Shown in pieces: positions 53,129-62,082 of a DNA stretch of 64,000 nt. How positions within the stretch are numbered: position 1 is the stretch's first letter; each line of letters begins with the position of its first letter. The stretch comes from Qipengyuania qiaonensis (GTDB taxonomy: Bacteria > Pseudomonadota > Alphaproteobacteria > Sphingomonadales > Sphingomonadaceae). The position numbers and the translations under genes are program-made. The notes under the pieces are model-generated. The model saw only the letters and a list, made by a program, of their open reading frames with translations. It searched no databases and had not been told where the DNA came from. The DNA is taken from contig NZ_JAIGNO010000002.1 of NCBI RefSeq assembly GCF_019711515.1, positions 372,001-436,000 of the forward strand, given 5' to 3'.

Positions 53129-54463
53129 ATGACCTTCTCAATCGCCCTTCCAAGATCGACCGAAACACTATCGTTCGCGGGTTCCGCCGAAAGCGAAAAC
53201 GGTTCGAAAAGCGGTGCTTCGCAGGACATTGACGGCTTTGCCGACCTGCTGAACCAGCTCGCATCGATCCTGCCTGCCATGGCAGTCCCGTCGGGCGACG
53301 CGAAATCGGCCGCCGGGGATCGGCAAACCGGCGAATTGCCGACCGGCAAGACTTTGCCGCCCTTGCCGGCAGATGCCGGGAAAGGCGGAACCGAACGCTT
53401 CAGGAAGATGGGCCTGCTGGGCGTGCCCGCCGCGGTAATGTCGGGCGTCGTTGCTTCGCCCGCGATACAGATCGATGCCAGACCGGGCGGCGCCGAAGCC
53501 AAGGCGATGCCGGAAGCCATGCTGCCCGGGAAGCTTTTCGCTTCGGGTCCGGTGGATGTCGACGCGTCGACCGAACAGCCGGCGGCAGGATTTCAGGTTC
53601 GTATTGCCGCGGCGGACAAGCCGCACGATGCGAAAACCCGGATAGAGCTGCTCACCTCCCTCAAGGAGATTGCCATTCGCCCGCACGGCCCGGCTGCGGC
53701 TTCGCAGGATAAGGCTTCGGCCGATCGGCTCGGTCAGGGAGCGGCAGCCACTGCGGCAGTACCCAACCCGATCGACGCCAAACTGGCGACGGCACCCGCC
53801 ACTGGCGGCCAGGCCCCCGTGCAAGCCGCGCTCGCTGCTGCCGATGGCAAACCCGGGGAGGACAAGCCCGCCACCAAGGAACATGCTTCGCGTGTCTCCG
53901 CCACTCCGTCTGCCGACACGGCCAGGAGCGCGCAGCCCACGGTCGCGACCAGCTTCGAACAGCCCATCGGTACAGAGCGGCTCGTCGCCGCTGCGCCGCG
54001 TGTGGCGGCCGCCGACCAGTTCGCCAATGTCGAGCGGGTTGTCGAACACCTCATGGCGGCGCGTCAGATGGACCTGTCCAAGCCGACCGCCATCTCTGTC
54101 GCGCACAAGGAGTTCGGCGCACTGACCGTGACCTTCGATCAGTCGGCCGGGGGAATGAATGTCGAAATCGCGGCCGATAATCGCGAGGCCCAGCGGGCGC
54201 TTGCAGCAGCGATGGCCGGCGATCGTGGAACCGGGCGTCAGCACGACACCGGCGGAAACTCGCTTCCCACTGCCAACCAGTCTGCGCCAGCAACGGCCGA
54301 CCGTGGCAGCTCGAGCGGCAATTTCGGTGCCGGAACCGGCCATGGCGGCGGCCACGATAGCCGTCCCCAGCATTCCGAACAGCGTGGACGCCAGGGCGAA
54401 CGCGCTCCGTCCGGAAACCCGCAGCCCGCACACACGACCGGCGACGGCGCGCACTACGCCTGA
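53129..54463 (+). CDS. fliK: Flagellar hook-length control protein FliK
   Basis: Encodes 444 aa, Ala/Pro-rich and poorly conserved in the first two thirds, as is normal for FliK. The conserved C-terminal domain (residues about 300-370: HLMAARQMDLSKPTAISV, FGALTVTFDQ, GGMNVEIAADNREAQRALA) identifies it. It measures hook length and switches export to filament proteins by contacting FlhB. Ends in a Gly/His/Arg-rich tail. Preceded by a candidate sigma54 box. Confidence 0.88.
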   Translation: MTFSIALPRSTETLSFAGSAESENGSKSGASQDIDGFADLLNQLASILPAMAVPSGDAKSAAGDRQTGELPTGKTLPPLPADAGKGGTERFRKMGLLGVPAAVMSGVVASPAIQIDARPGGAEAKAMPEAMLPGKLFASGPVDVDASTEQPAAGFQVRIAAADKPHDAKTRIELLTSLKEIAIRPHGPAAASQDKASADRLGQGAAATAAVPNPIDAKLATAPATGGQAPVQAALAAADGKPGEDKPATKEHASRVSATPSADTARSAQPTVATSFEQPIGTERLVAAAPRVAAADQFANVERVVEHLMAARQMDLSKPTAISVAHKEFGALTVTFDQSAGGMNVEIAADNREAQRALAAAMAGDRGTGRQHDTGGNSLPTANQSAPATADRGSSSGNFGAGTGHGGGHDSRPQHSEQRGRQGERAPSGNPQPAHTTGDGAHYA

Positions 54464-54495
54464 TCTGTCAGCATCCCACTCAACAGGATTTCACC

Positions 54496-55080
54496 ATGTC
54501 GAACGAAAAAGCTTCCGAAGAAACCGTCAAGAAGAAGGGCGGCAAGCTCAAGCTGGTGCTATTCGCACTCGTGCTGCTGGGCGCGGGCGGCGGGGGCACC
54601 TATGCCGCCTTCGCCAGTGGCATGCTGGGCGCCCACGGAAAGCACGAAGAAGACAATAGTCCCAAGCTGGTGCGCAAGGGCGACAAGGACCCATATGCGT
54701 TCGGCGAGGACGACAAATCCAAAGAGAAGGCACCGGTCGTCCACGGAACGGGCGGCGGCGAATACCGCACAGCCTACTACAACTTCACCGACGAATTCAC
54801 CTCCAACCTCGCGGACGGTCCCGCCCTGATCCAGGTGAGCCTGGCCGCCTCGACCCATTACGACGGACGCGTACTGATGTGGTTGAACGAGCACGAAACC
54901 GCCGTCCGCTCGCGCGTTCTGGCCGAACTGGCCGCCACCGGCGAAGCCGATCTTGCCAGCATCCGCGGCAAGGAAGAATTGCAACAGCGCCTGACCAAGG
55001 CGATCAATGAAACGCTCGAGGAGCGCGAAGGCTTCGGCGGCGTCGACAGCGTCTATTTCCGGTCTTTCATCGTCCAATGA
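54496..55080 (+). CDS. fliL: Flagellar basal body-associated protein FliL
   Basis: Encodes 194 aa. A single membrane span near residue 18-40 (LKLVLFALVLLGAGGGGTYAA) precedes a periplasmic domain with the FliL core (YYNFTDEFTSNLA, then IQVSLAASTHYDGRV). FliL surrounds stators and helps motor function. Its stop overlaps the fliM start (ATGA). A 32-bp gap separates it from fliK. Confidence 0.92.
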   Translation: MSNEKASEETVKKKGGKLKLVLFALVLLGAGGGGTYAAFASGMLGAHGKHEEDNSPKLVRKGDKDPYAFGEDDKSKEKAPVVHGTGGGEYRTAYYNFTDEFTSNLADGPALIQVSLAASTHYDGRVLMWLNEHETAVRSRVLAELAATGEADLASIRGKEELQQRLTKAINETLEEREGFGGVDSVYFRSFIVQ

Positions 55081-55973
55081 TCAGCACCCCGATCCCCGAG
55101 GCTGCGGCGCGTGCCGCATGCCATTGCGACGAGCTGCTGAGCCGCGCGGCAACGCCGCCCGAACTCGATATCGAGTTCGCGCGCTTCGCCCGTGGCGTCG
55201 CCGAACAGGCGCGCGGCCAGCTTTCCACACTGTGCGACGACCGTGGGCTGGATGCGGAGATCGTCGATACCGAACTGATGCCGGTCGCGGACTGGTTTGC
55301 GGAAGTGGGCACCGCGCATCGCCACAGTTTCTATTCGATGGGCCAGGAAAGCCGCGGTATCCTTATCTCGGTGCGGATCGGCGAACTGGTCGGCCAGTTC
55401 GAGCGCATCCTTGGCGGCACGGGTGAAGTGGATGAACGCTGCACGGTCCTGCCGGCATCGGCCAAACGCTTCGCCCAGCAGTTCGAAGACCGGATGGCGG
55501 ACGTCCTGCGGAACACCAGCGACCGGCGCGGCATTGCGGCGACTGCCCATGGCGAGGAAGTGGAGCAGGTCGCCCCGTTCGCGCCGGGCGAACGCGTGTG
55601 GACCGCAACGCTCTCGATAACATCGACCAAGACGGCCCGCGCCTGGCGGGTTCGCTTTGCAGCTTGTCATTCGACCATCGCGGACATCGTCGGCACCCGC
55701 GCCGTCTCGCCCGCGACGGGGCGGACCATCGGCGCGCGCGGGATCGACGGTTCGGCGATTGCCGAAGTCGACCTTCCGCTGCGGGCGGTGCTGGTCGACG
55801 TGCCGATGTCGATCGCCCGGCTGGCCAGCCTCGAACCCGGCGCCGTCATTCCCGTCGCGGTCAACCGCAACGTCCCGCTGATGACCGGCAATCTCACCAT
55901 CGCTCATGGATGCGTCGGCGAACTCGACGACCGTGTCGCACTCGAACTTACCCAAACATTCCTTTCGGAGTAG
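55077..55973 (+). CDS. fliM: Flagellar motor switch protein FliM (divergent)
   Basis: Encodes 298 aa. The middle CheC-like domain (PVADWFAEVGTAHRHSF, LGGTGEVDERCTVLP) and the C-terminal SpoA domain (AEVDLPLRAVLVDVPMSIARLASLEPG) fit FliM, which with FliG and FliN makes the C ring. The N-terminus lacks the EIDALL-like peptide that binds phospho-CheY: it reads MISTPIPEAAARAACHCDEL. Switching may use another route or none. Assigned by position and the C-terminal domain. Confidence 0.85.
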   Translation: MISTPIPEAAARAACHCDELLSRAATPPELDIEFARFARGVAEQARGQLSTLCDDRGLDAEIVDTELMPVADWFAEVGTAHRHSFYSMGQESRGILISVRIGELVGQFERILGGTGEVDERCTVLPASAKRFAQQFEDRMADVLRNTSDRRGIAATAHGEEVEQVAPFAPGERVWTATLSITSTKTARAWRVRFAACHSTIADIVGTRAVSPATGRTIGARGIDGSAIAEVDLPLRAVLVDVPMSIARLASLEPGAVIPVAVNRNVPLMTGNLTIAHGCVGELDDRVALELTQTFLSE

Positions 55974-55978
55974 AATTC

Positions 55979-56302
55979 ATGGCTTCGCATGCAGATGGCT
56001 TCGGCCTCATCCAGGACATCGACGTCCGTCTCACCGTGGAACTCGGCCGCAAGTCGATGCGCCTGCGCGACGTTCTGGCGCTGGGCGAATCCAGTGTTAT
56101 CGAACTCGACCGTCTGACCGACGAACCGCTCGACATGTTCGTCAACGGCAAGCTGATCGCGCGCGGCGAAGTGGTCGCCCAGGGCAGCCGCTTCGCGATC
56201 CGGGTGCTGGAGATCGTGGGCGCGTCGTCGAGCGAATCGTCGCTCGATCGCCGCCCACAGCCGATCACCGTCACTCCGGCCGGTGCGGGCGAGGCTGCCT
56301 GA
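55979..56302 (+). CDS. fliN: Flagellar motor switch protein FliN
   Basis: Encodes 107 aa. The SpoA domain is clear: IQDIDVRLTVELGRKSMRLRDVLALGESSVIELD and FVNGKLIARGEVVAQGSRFAIRVLEI. FliN lines the base of the C ring and receives export cargo. GGAG precedes the ATG at 55979. Its stop codon overlaps the fliO ATG (TGATG). Confidence 0.95.
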   Translation: MASHADGFGLIQDIDVRLTVELGRKSMRLRDVLALGESSVIELDRLTDEPLDMFVNGKLIARGEVVAQGSRFAIRVLEIVGASSSESSLDRRPQPITVTPAGAGEAA

Positions 56303-56583
56303 TGTTCTGGTACATCCTCAAGCTCCTGATCCTCTTGCCCCTGATCGGGGTAATGATCTGGGGCAGCCTCAAGCTGGCCAAGAAGATGCAGGGCCAGTTC
56401 GGCGCGCCTGCGGGCGGTAGCAAGGCCGTGCGCATCGTCGAAACCACGATGCTGTCGCCGACGCTGCGCCTCGCCGTGATCGAATTCCACGGGCGCGAAA
56501 TTCTCGTCTCGACCTCGCGCAACGGCCTCACCCGGCTGGCCGAAGCGCCGGCCAGGCCGCAAACTCAGGAAATCGTTCAGTGA
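56302..56583 (+). CDS. fliO: Flagellar export gate helper FliO
   Basis: Encodes 93 aa: one N-terminal membrane span (MFWYILKLLILLPLIGVMIWGS-type, residues 2-22) and a small cytoplasmic part (VRIVETTMLSPTLRLAVIEFHGREILV) as in FliO, which helps assemble FliP. ATG overlaps the fliN stop; the next gene's GTG overlaps its own end by 4 nt. Confidence 0.9.
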   Translation: MFWYILKLLILLPLIGVMIWGSLKLAKKMQGQFGAPAGGSKAVRIVETTMLSPTLRLAVIEFHGREILVSTSRNGLTRLAEAPARPQTQEIVQ

Positions 56584-57347
56584 TTGCCCGTCTTGCCAAG
56601 CTGGCGGCCGCTCTGGCCGCGCTGATCTACCCTGCAATGGTGCAGGCCCAGACCGGCGAAGCGGCCGTATCGGGTGCGCTCGACCGGGCATTCGGCCAGA
56701 TGGCCGGGGCAGGCGGCGAACCGCTGAGCCTGTCGCTCCAGCTGCTGCTGGTGATGGGCCTGCTGACCATCCTGCCTGCCCTGCTGCTGATGATGACCAG
56801 CTTCACGCGGATCATCGTGGTGCTGGCGATCCTGCGGCAGGCGCTGGGTCTGCAGCAATCGCCGCCCAATCAGGTGCTGATCGGGATCAGCCTGTTCCTC
56901 TCGCTGTTCATCATGGCGCCGACGCTGGAGCGGGTGAACGAAACCGCCATCGCCCCATATTCGGCAGAGCAGATCGGCGCCGAAGTCGCGATCGAACGGG
57001 CGGGGGACGAATTCCACGCCTTCATGATCCGCCAGACGCGCGAATACGATCTCGAAATGTTCGCCGACATCGCCGGTGCAGGGCAGTTCGCCAGCCCGCA
57101 GGACGTGCCGTTCTCGATCCTGCTGCCCGCCTTCGTGACCAGCGAACTGAAGACCGCATTCCAGATCGGCTTCATGCTGTTCCTGCCCTTCCTCGTCATC
57201 GATCTCGTCGTCTCCAGCGTGCTGATGAGCCTGGGCATGATGATGATGAGCCCGATGATCGTTTCGCTACCCTTCAAGCTGCTGCTGTTCGTTCTCGTCG
57301 ACGGCTGGGCGCTGCTGATGGGCTCGCTCGCCTCAAGTTTCGGATAG
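56580..57347 (+). CDS. fliP: Flagellar export gate protein FliP
   Basis: Encodes 255 aa. A cleavable-type signal, then four membrane spans; FliP signature MMTSFTRIIVVLAILRQALG and the C-terminal LLPAFVTSELKTAFQIGFMLFLPFLVID and SLGMMMMSP. FliP builds the export channel. Starts with GTG at 56580 overlapping fliO. The large periplasmic loop between spans 2 and 3 is normal for FliP. Confidence 0.96.
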   Translation: MIARLAKLAAALAALIYPAMVQAQTGEAAVSGALDRAFGQMAGAGGEPLSLSLQLLLVMGLLTILPALLLMMTSFTRIIVVLAILRQALGLQQSPPNQVLIGISLFLSLFIMAPTLERVNETAIAPYSAEQIGAEVAIERAGDEFHAFMIRQTREYDLEMFADIAGAGQFASPQDVPFSILLPAFVTSELKTAFQIGFMLFLPFLVIDLVVSSVLMSLGMMMMSPMIVSLPFKLLLFVLVDGWALLMGSLASSFG

Positions 57348-57352
57348 ATATC

Positions 57353-57625
57353 ATGGACGAAAGCGCCGTTCTCCTTTCCATGGCCGACCGCATGTTGTGG
57401 ATCGCCGCCCTGGTCGCCGCCCCCATCCTCCTGGCAAGTCTCGCCATCGGCCTGGTTATCGGCCTTGTGCAGGCCGCCACTTCGGTCAACGAACAGACGC
57501 TGACCTTCGTACCCAAACTGGGGGCGGTGGCCTTTGTCCTGGTCCTCCTCGGCGCCTCGATGATGGCGGTCGTGGGCGATTTCACGCAGGACATTTTCGC
57601 CGAGATCGCACGGATCGGCGACTGA
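57353..57625 (+). CDS. fliQ: Flagellar export gate protein FliQ
   Basis: Encodes 90 aa: two membrane helices with the FliQ motif LVIGLVQAATSVNEQTLTFVPK in the middle. It joins FliP and FliR in the export channel. Starts 5 bp after fliP; fliR follows 10 bp later. Confidence 0.96.
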   Translation: MDESAVLLSMADRMLWIAALVAAPILLASLAIGLVIGLVQAATSVNEQTLTFVPKLGAVAFVLVLLGASMMAVVGDFTQDIFAEIARIGD

Positions 57626-57635
57626 GGCAGGCGCG

Positions 57636-58421
57636 GTGAACGGGCTCGATCTCGGCATTGGCGCGCTGGAGCAGGACATGTGGCGGGTCGTCTTCCTGAT
57701 GACCCGGCTCGGGGCCGCGCTGCTTGCCGCACCGTTTTTCGGCGCCACCTCGGTGCCGATGTCGGTGCGCGTGTCGATCACTGGGGCGCTCGCCATCTTC
57801 GTGTCGATCTGGATGCCGGCCATCGAAACCCCGCCGGCACTGCTGTCGCTTGATGGCATGCTGGCCATTGCCGGCGAGGTGATCGTTGGGCTGGCGCTGG
57901 GCTTCGTGCTGCAGCTCGCCTTTGCCGCGCCGACCGTGGCCGCCGAACTGATCGGCGGCGGTATGGGGATGAGCATGGCGGTTTCGCAGGACGCCATGGG
58001 CGGCGGGACGACCACCTCCTTCGGGCAGTATTTCATCATCGTGCTGACGCTGATCTTCCTGGCGACCGGCGCGCATCTGCACTGGATCGCGCTGGTGACC
58101 GAAAGTTACAACGCCTTTCCGCCGGGTCAGACCTGGCTTGGTGCCGAGCGGTTCGCCGCGATTGCGGGTTTCGCCAGCTTCATGTTCGAAACCGCCTTGC
58201 GGATCGCCCTGCCGGTCACGCTGATCCTGCTGCTGGTGCAGGTGCTGACCGGCATTCTCAGCCGTTCGGCACCCTCGCTCAACCTCTTCGCCCTCGGGCT
58301 TCCGGCGGGCGTTCTGGCGGGGATGGCGGCCCTCATCATCTCCGCACCGCTGATCTACGACCAGTTCACCGGCCTCGTCGGCGACGCGCTCGACCAGACC
58401 GAAAGCGTGATCGTGCGATGA
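57636..58421 (+). CDS. fliR: Flagellar export gate protein FliR
   Basis: Encodes 261 aa with about six membrane spans and the FliR pattern ALGFVLQLAFAAPTVAAELIG, GMGMSMAVSQDAM. GTG start at 57636 with GAGG upstream. Its end overlaps flhB by 4 nt. FliR completes the gate with FliP and FliQ. Confidence 0.95.
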   Translation: MNGLDLGIGALEQDMWRVVFLMTRLGAALLAAPFFGATSVPMSVRVSITGALAIFVSIWMPAIETPPALLSLDGMLAIAGEVIVGLALGFVLQLAFAAPTVAAELIGGGMGMSMAVSQDAMGGGTTTSFGQYFIIVLTLIFLATGAHLHWIALVTESYNAFPPGQTWLGAERFAAIAGFASFMFETALRIALPVTLILLLVQVLTGILSRSAPSLNLFALGLPAGVLAGMAALIISAPLIYDQFTGLVGDALDQTESVIVR

Positions 58422-59581
58422 GCCAGGAGACCGCCGGCGAAAAAACCTTCGCCCCCACGGAAAAGCGCCTGGCCGATGCCGCGAAGAAGGGCGACGTTCT
58501 GCGCTCCAAGGATGCGGGCACGGCCGCGGTGATGCTGCTGGGCGGGGCCTGGCTGGCGCTGGCCGGACCTTGGCTACTCGACGGGCTGTCGCGGCTGGCA
58601 CGCGACGCTTTCATCTTCGATACGCGCGATGTCAGCGATTTTAGCGTCGACGCCCTACTCATGCACGGCCTCCTACTCACCCTCCCCGCGATACTGACGC
58701 TGGCAGTACCCGTCATCCTTGTCACTCTGGTGTCCCAGCTCGCTTTCGGGCGCGGCCGCTGGGTGCCCGACAACCTCAAGGCCAAGGGTCAGCGGATCAA
58801 CCCTCTGTCCGGTCTCAAACGCATGTTCGGCCCGCAAGGTCTGGTGGAAATGGGCAAGGGTCTACTCAAGATCACGCTGCTCGGCAGCATCGCTGCGGCC
58901 TGGTGGTGGTCCAGCATGGAAACGATCGTCGGACTGGGCAGGGGTAATCTCTCGGCCCAATTGACCGCGGCCTGGCACGCGATCGTCTCGCTGATATTCG
59001 CGCTCGGTGCAGGCCTTGTGGTGATCGCCTTCGTCGACTTGCCGATCCAGTGGCTGCGCCAGCAAAAGCGGCTGAAGATGAGCCACCAGGAAATGCGCGA
59101 CGAAAACAAGGAATCCGAAGGTTCGCCCGAAATGCGCGCCGCGCGGCGCCAGCGCCAGCGCGATATCGCCACCGGTTCGGTCGCCGGCGCCATGCGCGAA
59201 GCGCAGTTCGTGCTTACCAACCCGACCCATTTCGCCGTCGCCATGACCTACGATCCGGCCAAGGCCTCCGCCCCGATCGTGCTCGCCAAGGGACGCGGCG
59301 ACAAGGCAATGGCGATGAAGGAACTGGCCCGCGAACTGGAACTGCCGACGCTCGAAATTCCGCAGCTTGCCCGCTCGGTCTATTACACCACGCGCGAACG
59401 GCAGATCATCTGCGAAGATCTCTATGGCGCGGTCGCATCGGTCCTCGCTTACGTTTTCTCGCTGAAGCGGGGCGAAACGCCGACCCTGCCGACGGTCGAT
59501 ATTCCGGCAGCTCTGCGATTCGACGCAGATGGTCGATTGACGGTTAATCCGCAGCCGGATGCGTCGTTATCAGTGCGATGA
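58418..59581 (+). CDS. flhB: Flagellar export switch protein FlhB
   Basis: Encodes 387 aa. Four membrane spans, then a cytoplasmic domain with the self-cleaving NPTH motif (Asn268-Pro269) in LTNPTHFAVAMTYDPAKASAP. Cleavage allows the shift from rod/hook to filament substrates, with FliK. N-terminal SQETAGEKTFAPTEKRLADAAKKGDVLRSKD is family-typical. ATGA overlap with fliR and with fliD. Confidence 0.96.
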   Translation: MSQETAGEKTFAPTEKRLADAAKKGDVLRSKDAGTAAVMLLGGAWLALAGPWLLDGLSRLARDAFIFDTRDVSDFSVDALLMHGLLLTLPAILTLAVPVILVTLVSQLAFGRGRWVPDNLKAKGQRINPLSGLKRMFGPQGLVEMGKGLLKITLLGSIAAAWWWSSMETIVGLGRGNLSAQLTAAWHAIVSLIFALGAGLVVIAFVDLPIQWLRQQKRLKMSHQEMRDENKESEGSPEMRAARRQRQRDIATGSVAGAMREAQFVLTNPTHFAVAMTYDPAKASAPIVLAKGRGDKAMAMKELARELELPTLEIPQLARSVYYTTRERQIICEDLYGAVASVLAYVFSLKRGETPTLPTVDIPAALRFDADGRLTVNPQPDASLSVR

Positions 59582-60996
59582 ACATTTCGACCTCCTCTAT
59601 CGCCTCCTCTCTGGGAATTGGCAGCGGCGTGGACATGGCCGGCCTTGCAACGCAGCTTGCCGAGGCGCAGTTTGCCGGACGCAACCAGCGGCTGGTGAGC
59701 CAGTCGGAAGCACTCGAACAGCGCATTTCGCTCGCCGGATCGATCCGCAGCAACTTTTCGGCTTTCGCTTCCGCGCTCGGCGATCGTCTGCGGACCGGCG
59801 ACCTCGCACCGCTGCCCACCATCACCAATTCCGCGGTCGCCGCCGTATCCAGCCCCTTGGGTTCGATCGGCAAGGGCAGCTATTCGCTCGAGGTTACGAA
59901 GCTGGCGACCGGTCAGGTTCTGACCGGGCCGACCTATGGCAATGCGCAGGACACGGTGGGCGCCGGTTCGCTGACGATCCGCTTCGGCCAAACGAGCAAT
60001 GCCAGCTTCGCCGAAGATACCGCCAGAACGCCTGTGACGATCGATGTCGCCCAGGGTGCAACGCTGGCCGACGTGGCAGCGGCCATCAACGCCAAGAATG
60101 CCGGGCTGAACGCTTATGTCGCCCAGACGACCACCGGCGCTCAGCTGGTGATCAAGGGTGCCGACGGGGCCAAGAACGGTTTCACCATCGAAGCCGTCGA
60201 GGATGCAGCCAATCCGGGCCTTTCCGCCCTATCGTGGCAACCGGGCAGCGATCCGGCACGCATGGTAAAGACATCGGGCGATGCCGAGTTCCTGCTCGAC
60301 GGCCTGGCGCGGACCAGTGCATCGAACAAGATCGACAGTGTCGCGCCGGGACTGTCGTTGACGCTCACCGGCACCAATGCCGGGGCGCCTGCCACGATCG
60401 CGTTTGGCAGCCCCGACAGCGCGCTATCGTCGCTGATGCAGGATCTGACCGGGGCGCTCAACGAGATAGGTAACGAACTGCGCAGCGCGACGGACCCGCT
60501 GACGGGGGAACTGGCCCGGGATGCGGGCGCCCGGGCGCTCAGAAGCAGCCTGTCCGCTCTCGGGTCTGCCGTAATCATGCCCAACGCGCCGGACGGGTCG
60601 CCGCGCACACTGGCGGAGCTCGGCCTTGCAATCCAGCGCGACGGCAGCTTCACTTTCGACAGCACCAAGTTCGCGGCTGCGATGGCCCGGGATCCCGCTG
60701 GTGTCGCAGCGATGTTCACCACAGGTCTCAACGGCGTCTATTCGACGATCGATCGCATGGCGCGTTCGAACAGCGTGTCGAGCAATCCCGGCTCGCTTGC
60801 GGGTTCGATCGCCCGATACCAGTCGCAATCGCAACAGATCACGCGCGACCTCGAGGATCTTGCCGACAAGCAGGAAACCTTGCGCGCAAATATGGTTGCC
60901 CGCTTCGCCAAGGCCGACAGCCGTATCGCGGCATCCAATTCCACCCTGACCTTCCTCCAGTCGCAGATCGACGTCTGGAATTCCCAGAGGGATTGA
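59578..60996 (+). CDS. fliD: Flagellar filament cap protein FliD
   Basis: Encodes 472 aa. N-terminal SSLGIGSGVDMAGLATQLAEAQFAGRNQRL and C-terminal coiled coil (SIARYQSQSQQITRDLEDLADKQETLRANMVARFAKADSRIA) are diagnostic. FliD folds flagellin into the filament at its tip. Begins in a 4-nt overlap with flhB; fliS follows after 1 bp. Confidence 0.95.
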   Translation: MNISTSSIASSLGIGSGVDMAGLATQLAEAQFAGRNQRLVSQSEALEQRISLAGSIRSNFSAFASALGDRLRTGDLAPLPTITNSAVAAVSSPLGSIGKGSYSLEVTKLATGQVLTGPTYGNAQDTVGAGSLTIRFGQTSNASFAEDTARTPVTIDVAQGATLADVAAAINAKNAGLNAYVAQTTTGAQLVIKGADGAKNGFTIEAVEDAANPGLSALSWQPGSDPARMVKTSGDAEFLLDGLARTSASNKIDSVAPGLSLTLTGTNAGAPATIAFGSPDSALSSLMQDLTGALNEIGNELRSATDPLTGELARDAGARALRSSLSALGSAVIMPNAPDGSPRTLAELGLAIQRDGSFTFDSTKFAAAMARDPAGVAAMFTTGLNGVYSTIDRMARSNSVSSNPGSLAGSIARYQSQSQQITRDLEDLADKQETLRANMVARFAKADSRIAASNSTLTFLQSQIDVWNSQRD

Positions 60997-60997
60997 G

Positions 60998-61378
60998 ATG
61001 CTCAGCCGTTCCAAGCCCAATGAAGCCTATCGGCAGGCAAGCTTCGATGCGCGCCTGCTCGGCAGTTCGCGCGACGACCTGGTAATCTTCTGCCTCGAAG
61101 ACTTTATCGAAAATCTGGGGCGGCTGGAGCTGGCGGATGCGCGTTGCGATTCAGTCGGCCGCAGCAGGGCCATCACGCGCTGCGTCACCGCCTTGACGGC
61201 ACTGGAACTCGGCATCGATCGTAAAGCGGAACTGGGTGCAAGTCTCGCTCATCTCTATGGCTCGGCAAAAAAGGTTCTGCTCAACTCGATCCGGACAACC
61301 GACGTCGCCAATATCGCCGTGATCAAAAGTGATTTTAGCGAGATCGCCAGCGCGTTCCGCGGTGCGATGCACAACTAA
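60998..61378 (+). CDS. fliS: Flagellin chaperone FliS
   Basis: Encodes 126 aa, a small helical chaperone that keeps flagellin unfolded until export. Identified by place after fliD and the helical pattern (AYRQASFDARLLGSSRDDLVIF; ALTALELGIDRKAELGASLAHLYG). The similarity is modest. A weak hairpin (61377-61390) overlaps the stop. Confidence 0.82.
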   Translation: MLSRSKPNEAYRQASFDARLLGSSRDDLVIFCLEDFIENLGRLELADARCDSVGRSRAITRCVTALTALELGIDRKAELGASLAHLYGSAKKVLLNSIRTTDVANIAVIKSDFSEIASAFRGAMHN

Positions 61379-61473
61379 CCCCCGTGGGTTTCCTACGTGT
61401 TTTCACTAGGGTGCGGGGCAATTGGGCATCAACCATAATCTTGCAAAACGGTCCTATTCCATTGGGGGCCGTC

Positions 61474-62070
61474 ATGAAGATCGCTGACTTTACCTTCTAC
61501 GTTATCGACCAGAACCTGCAGCGGCGCAATGCACTCGCACGCTTGCTGAACAACTATGCGCGGGCCGTTCCGTTCGACAAAGTATCGGAAGTGGGTTCGG
61601 TAACGGCGGACAAGCCCTGCTTTCTCGTGTACGACGAAGGCGACCAATTGCAGGCATGTCTTGGCGAAACCATCGTGCAGGACACAATTGCGGCCGTGTT
61701 TGCCTATTCTGCGCAGCCCAAACTCGAACGGGTCTTCGAAATCCTCGACAAGGGGGCCGGCGGTTATTTCGATTATGACGGCGGCGATGCGGACCCTTCG
61801 GGTGCGATCAAGCAGTTGCTGCATCGCAACGCCAAACGCGTCGCGCTCCGGCGACGTCGGCAGGTCGCCACTCGGCGGCTGCAGGCGCTCAGTCAGCGGG
61901 AGCAGGAGGTTCTGCGCGCCGTGTCGGATGGACAATCGAACAAGGCCATCGCTCGCCATCTGTCGGTCAGCCCGCGGACGATCGAGGTCCACAGGCGCAA
62001 CATGATCGCAAAGCTCGAGGTGCCGTGCACGATTTCTGCCGTTCGCCTGGCGCTCGAAGCCGAGCTCTGA
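61474..62070 (+). CDS. LuxR-type regulator with degenerate receiver
   Basis: Encodes 198 aa. The C-terminal LuxR/NarL helix-turn-helix is clear (LSQREQEVLRAVSDGQSNKAIARHLSVSPRTIEVHRRNMIAKLEV, residues 138-182). The N-terminal part follows a receiver fold (VIDQNLQRRNALARLL; FLVYDEGD) but the acidic pair is reduced to VIDQ and the conserved Lys/Thr are not seen, so phosphorylation is doubtful. The start at 61474 has GGGGG upstream. At the end of the flagellar run; may regulate late genes. Confidence 0.82.
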   Translation: MKIADFTFYVIDQNLQRRNALARLLNNYARAVPFDKVSEVGSVTADKPCFLVYDEGDQLQACLGETIVQDTIAAVFAYSAQPKLERVFEILDKGAGGYFDYDGGDADPSGAIKQLLHRNAKRVALRRRRQVATRRLQALSQREQEVLRAVSDGQSNKAIARHLSVSPRTIEVHRRNMIAKLEVPCTISAVRLALEAEL

Positions 62071-62082
62071 CCGCAAGACGGG

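Noticed and set aside
61377-61391. Hairpin AACCC-CCGT-GGGTT at the fliS stop as terminator
   Set aside because: Only 5 bp and no T run directly after; not a reliable intrinsic terminator.
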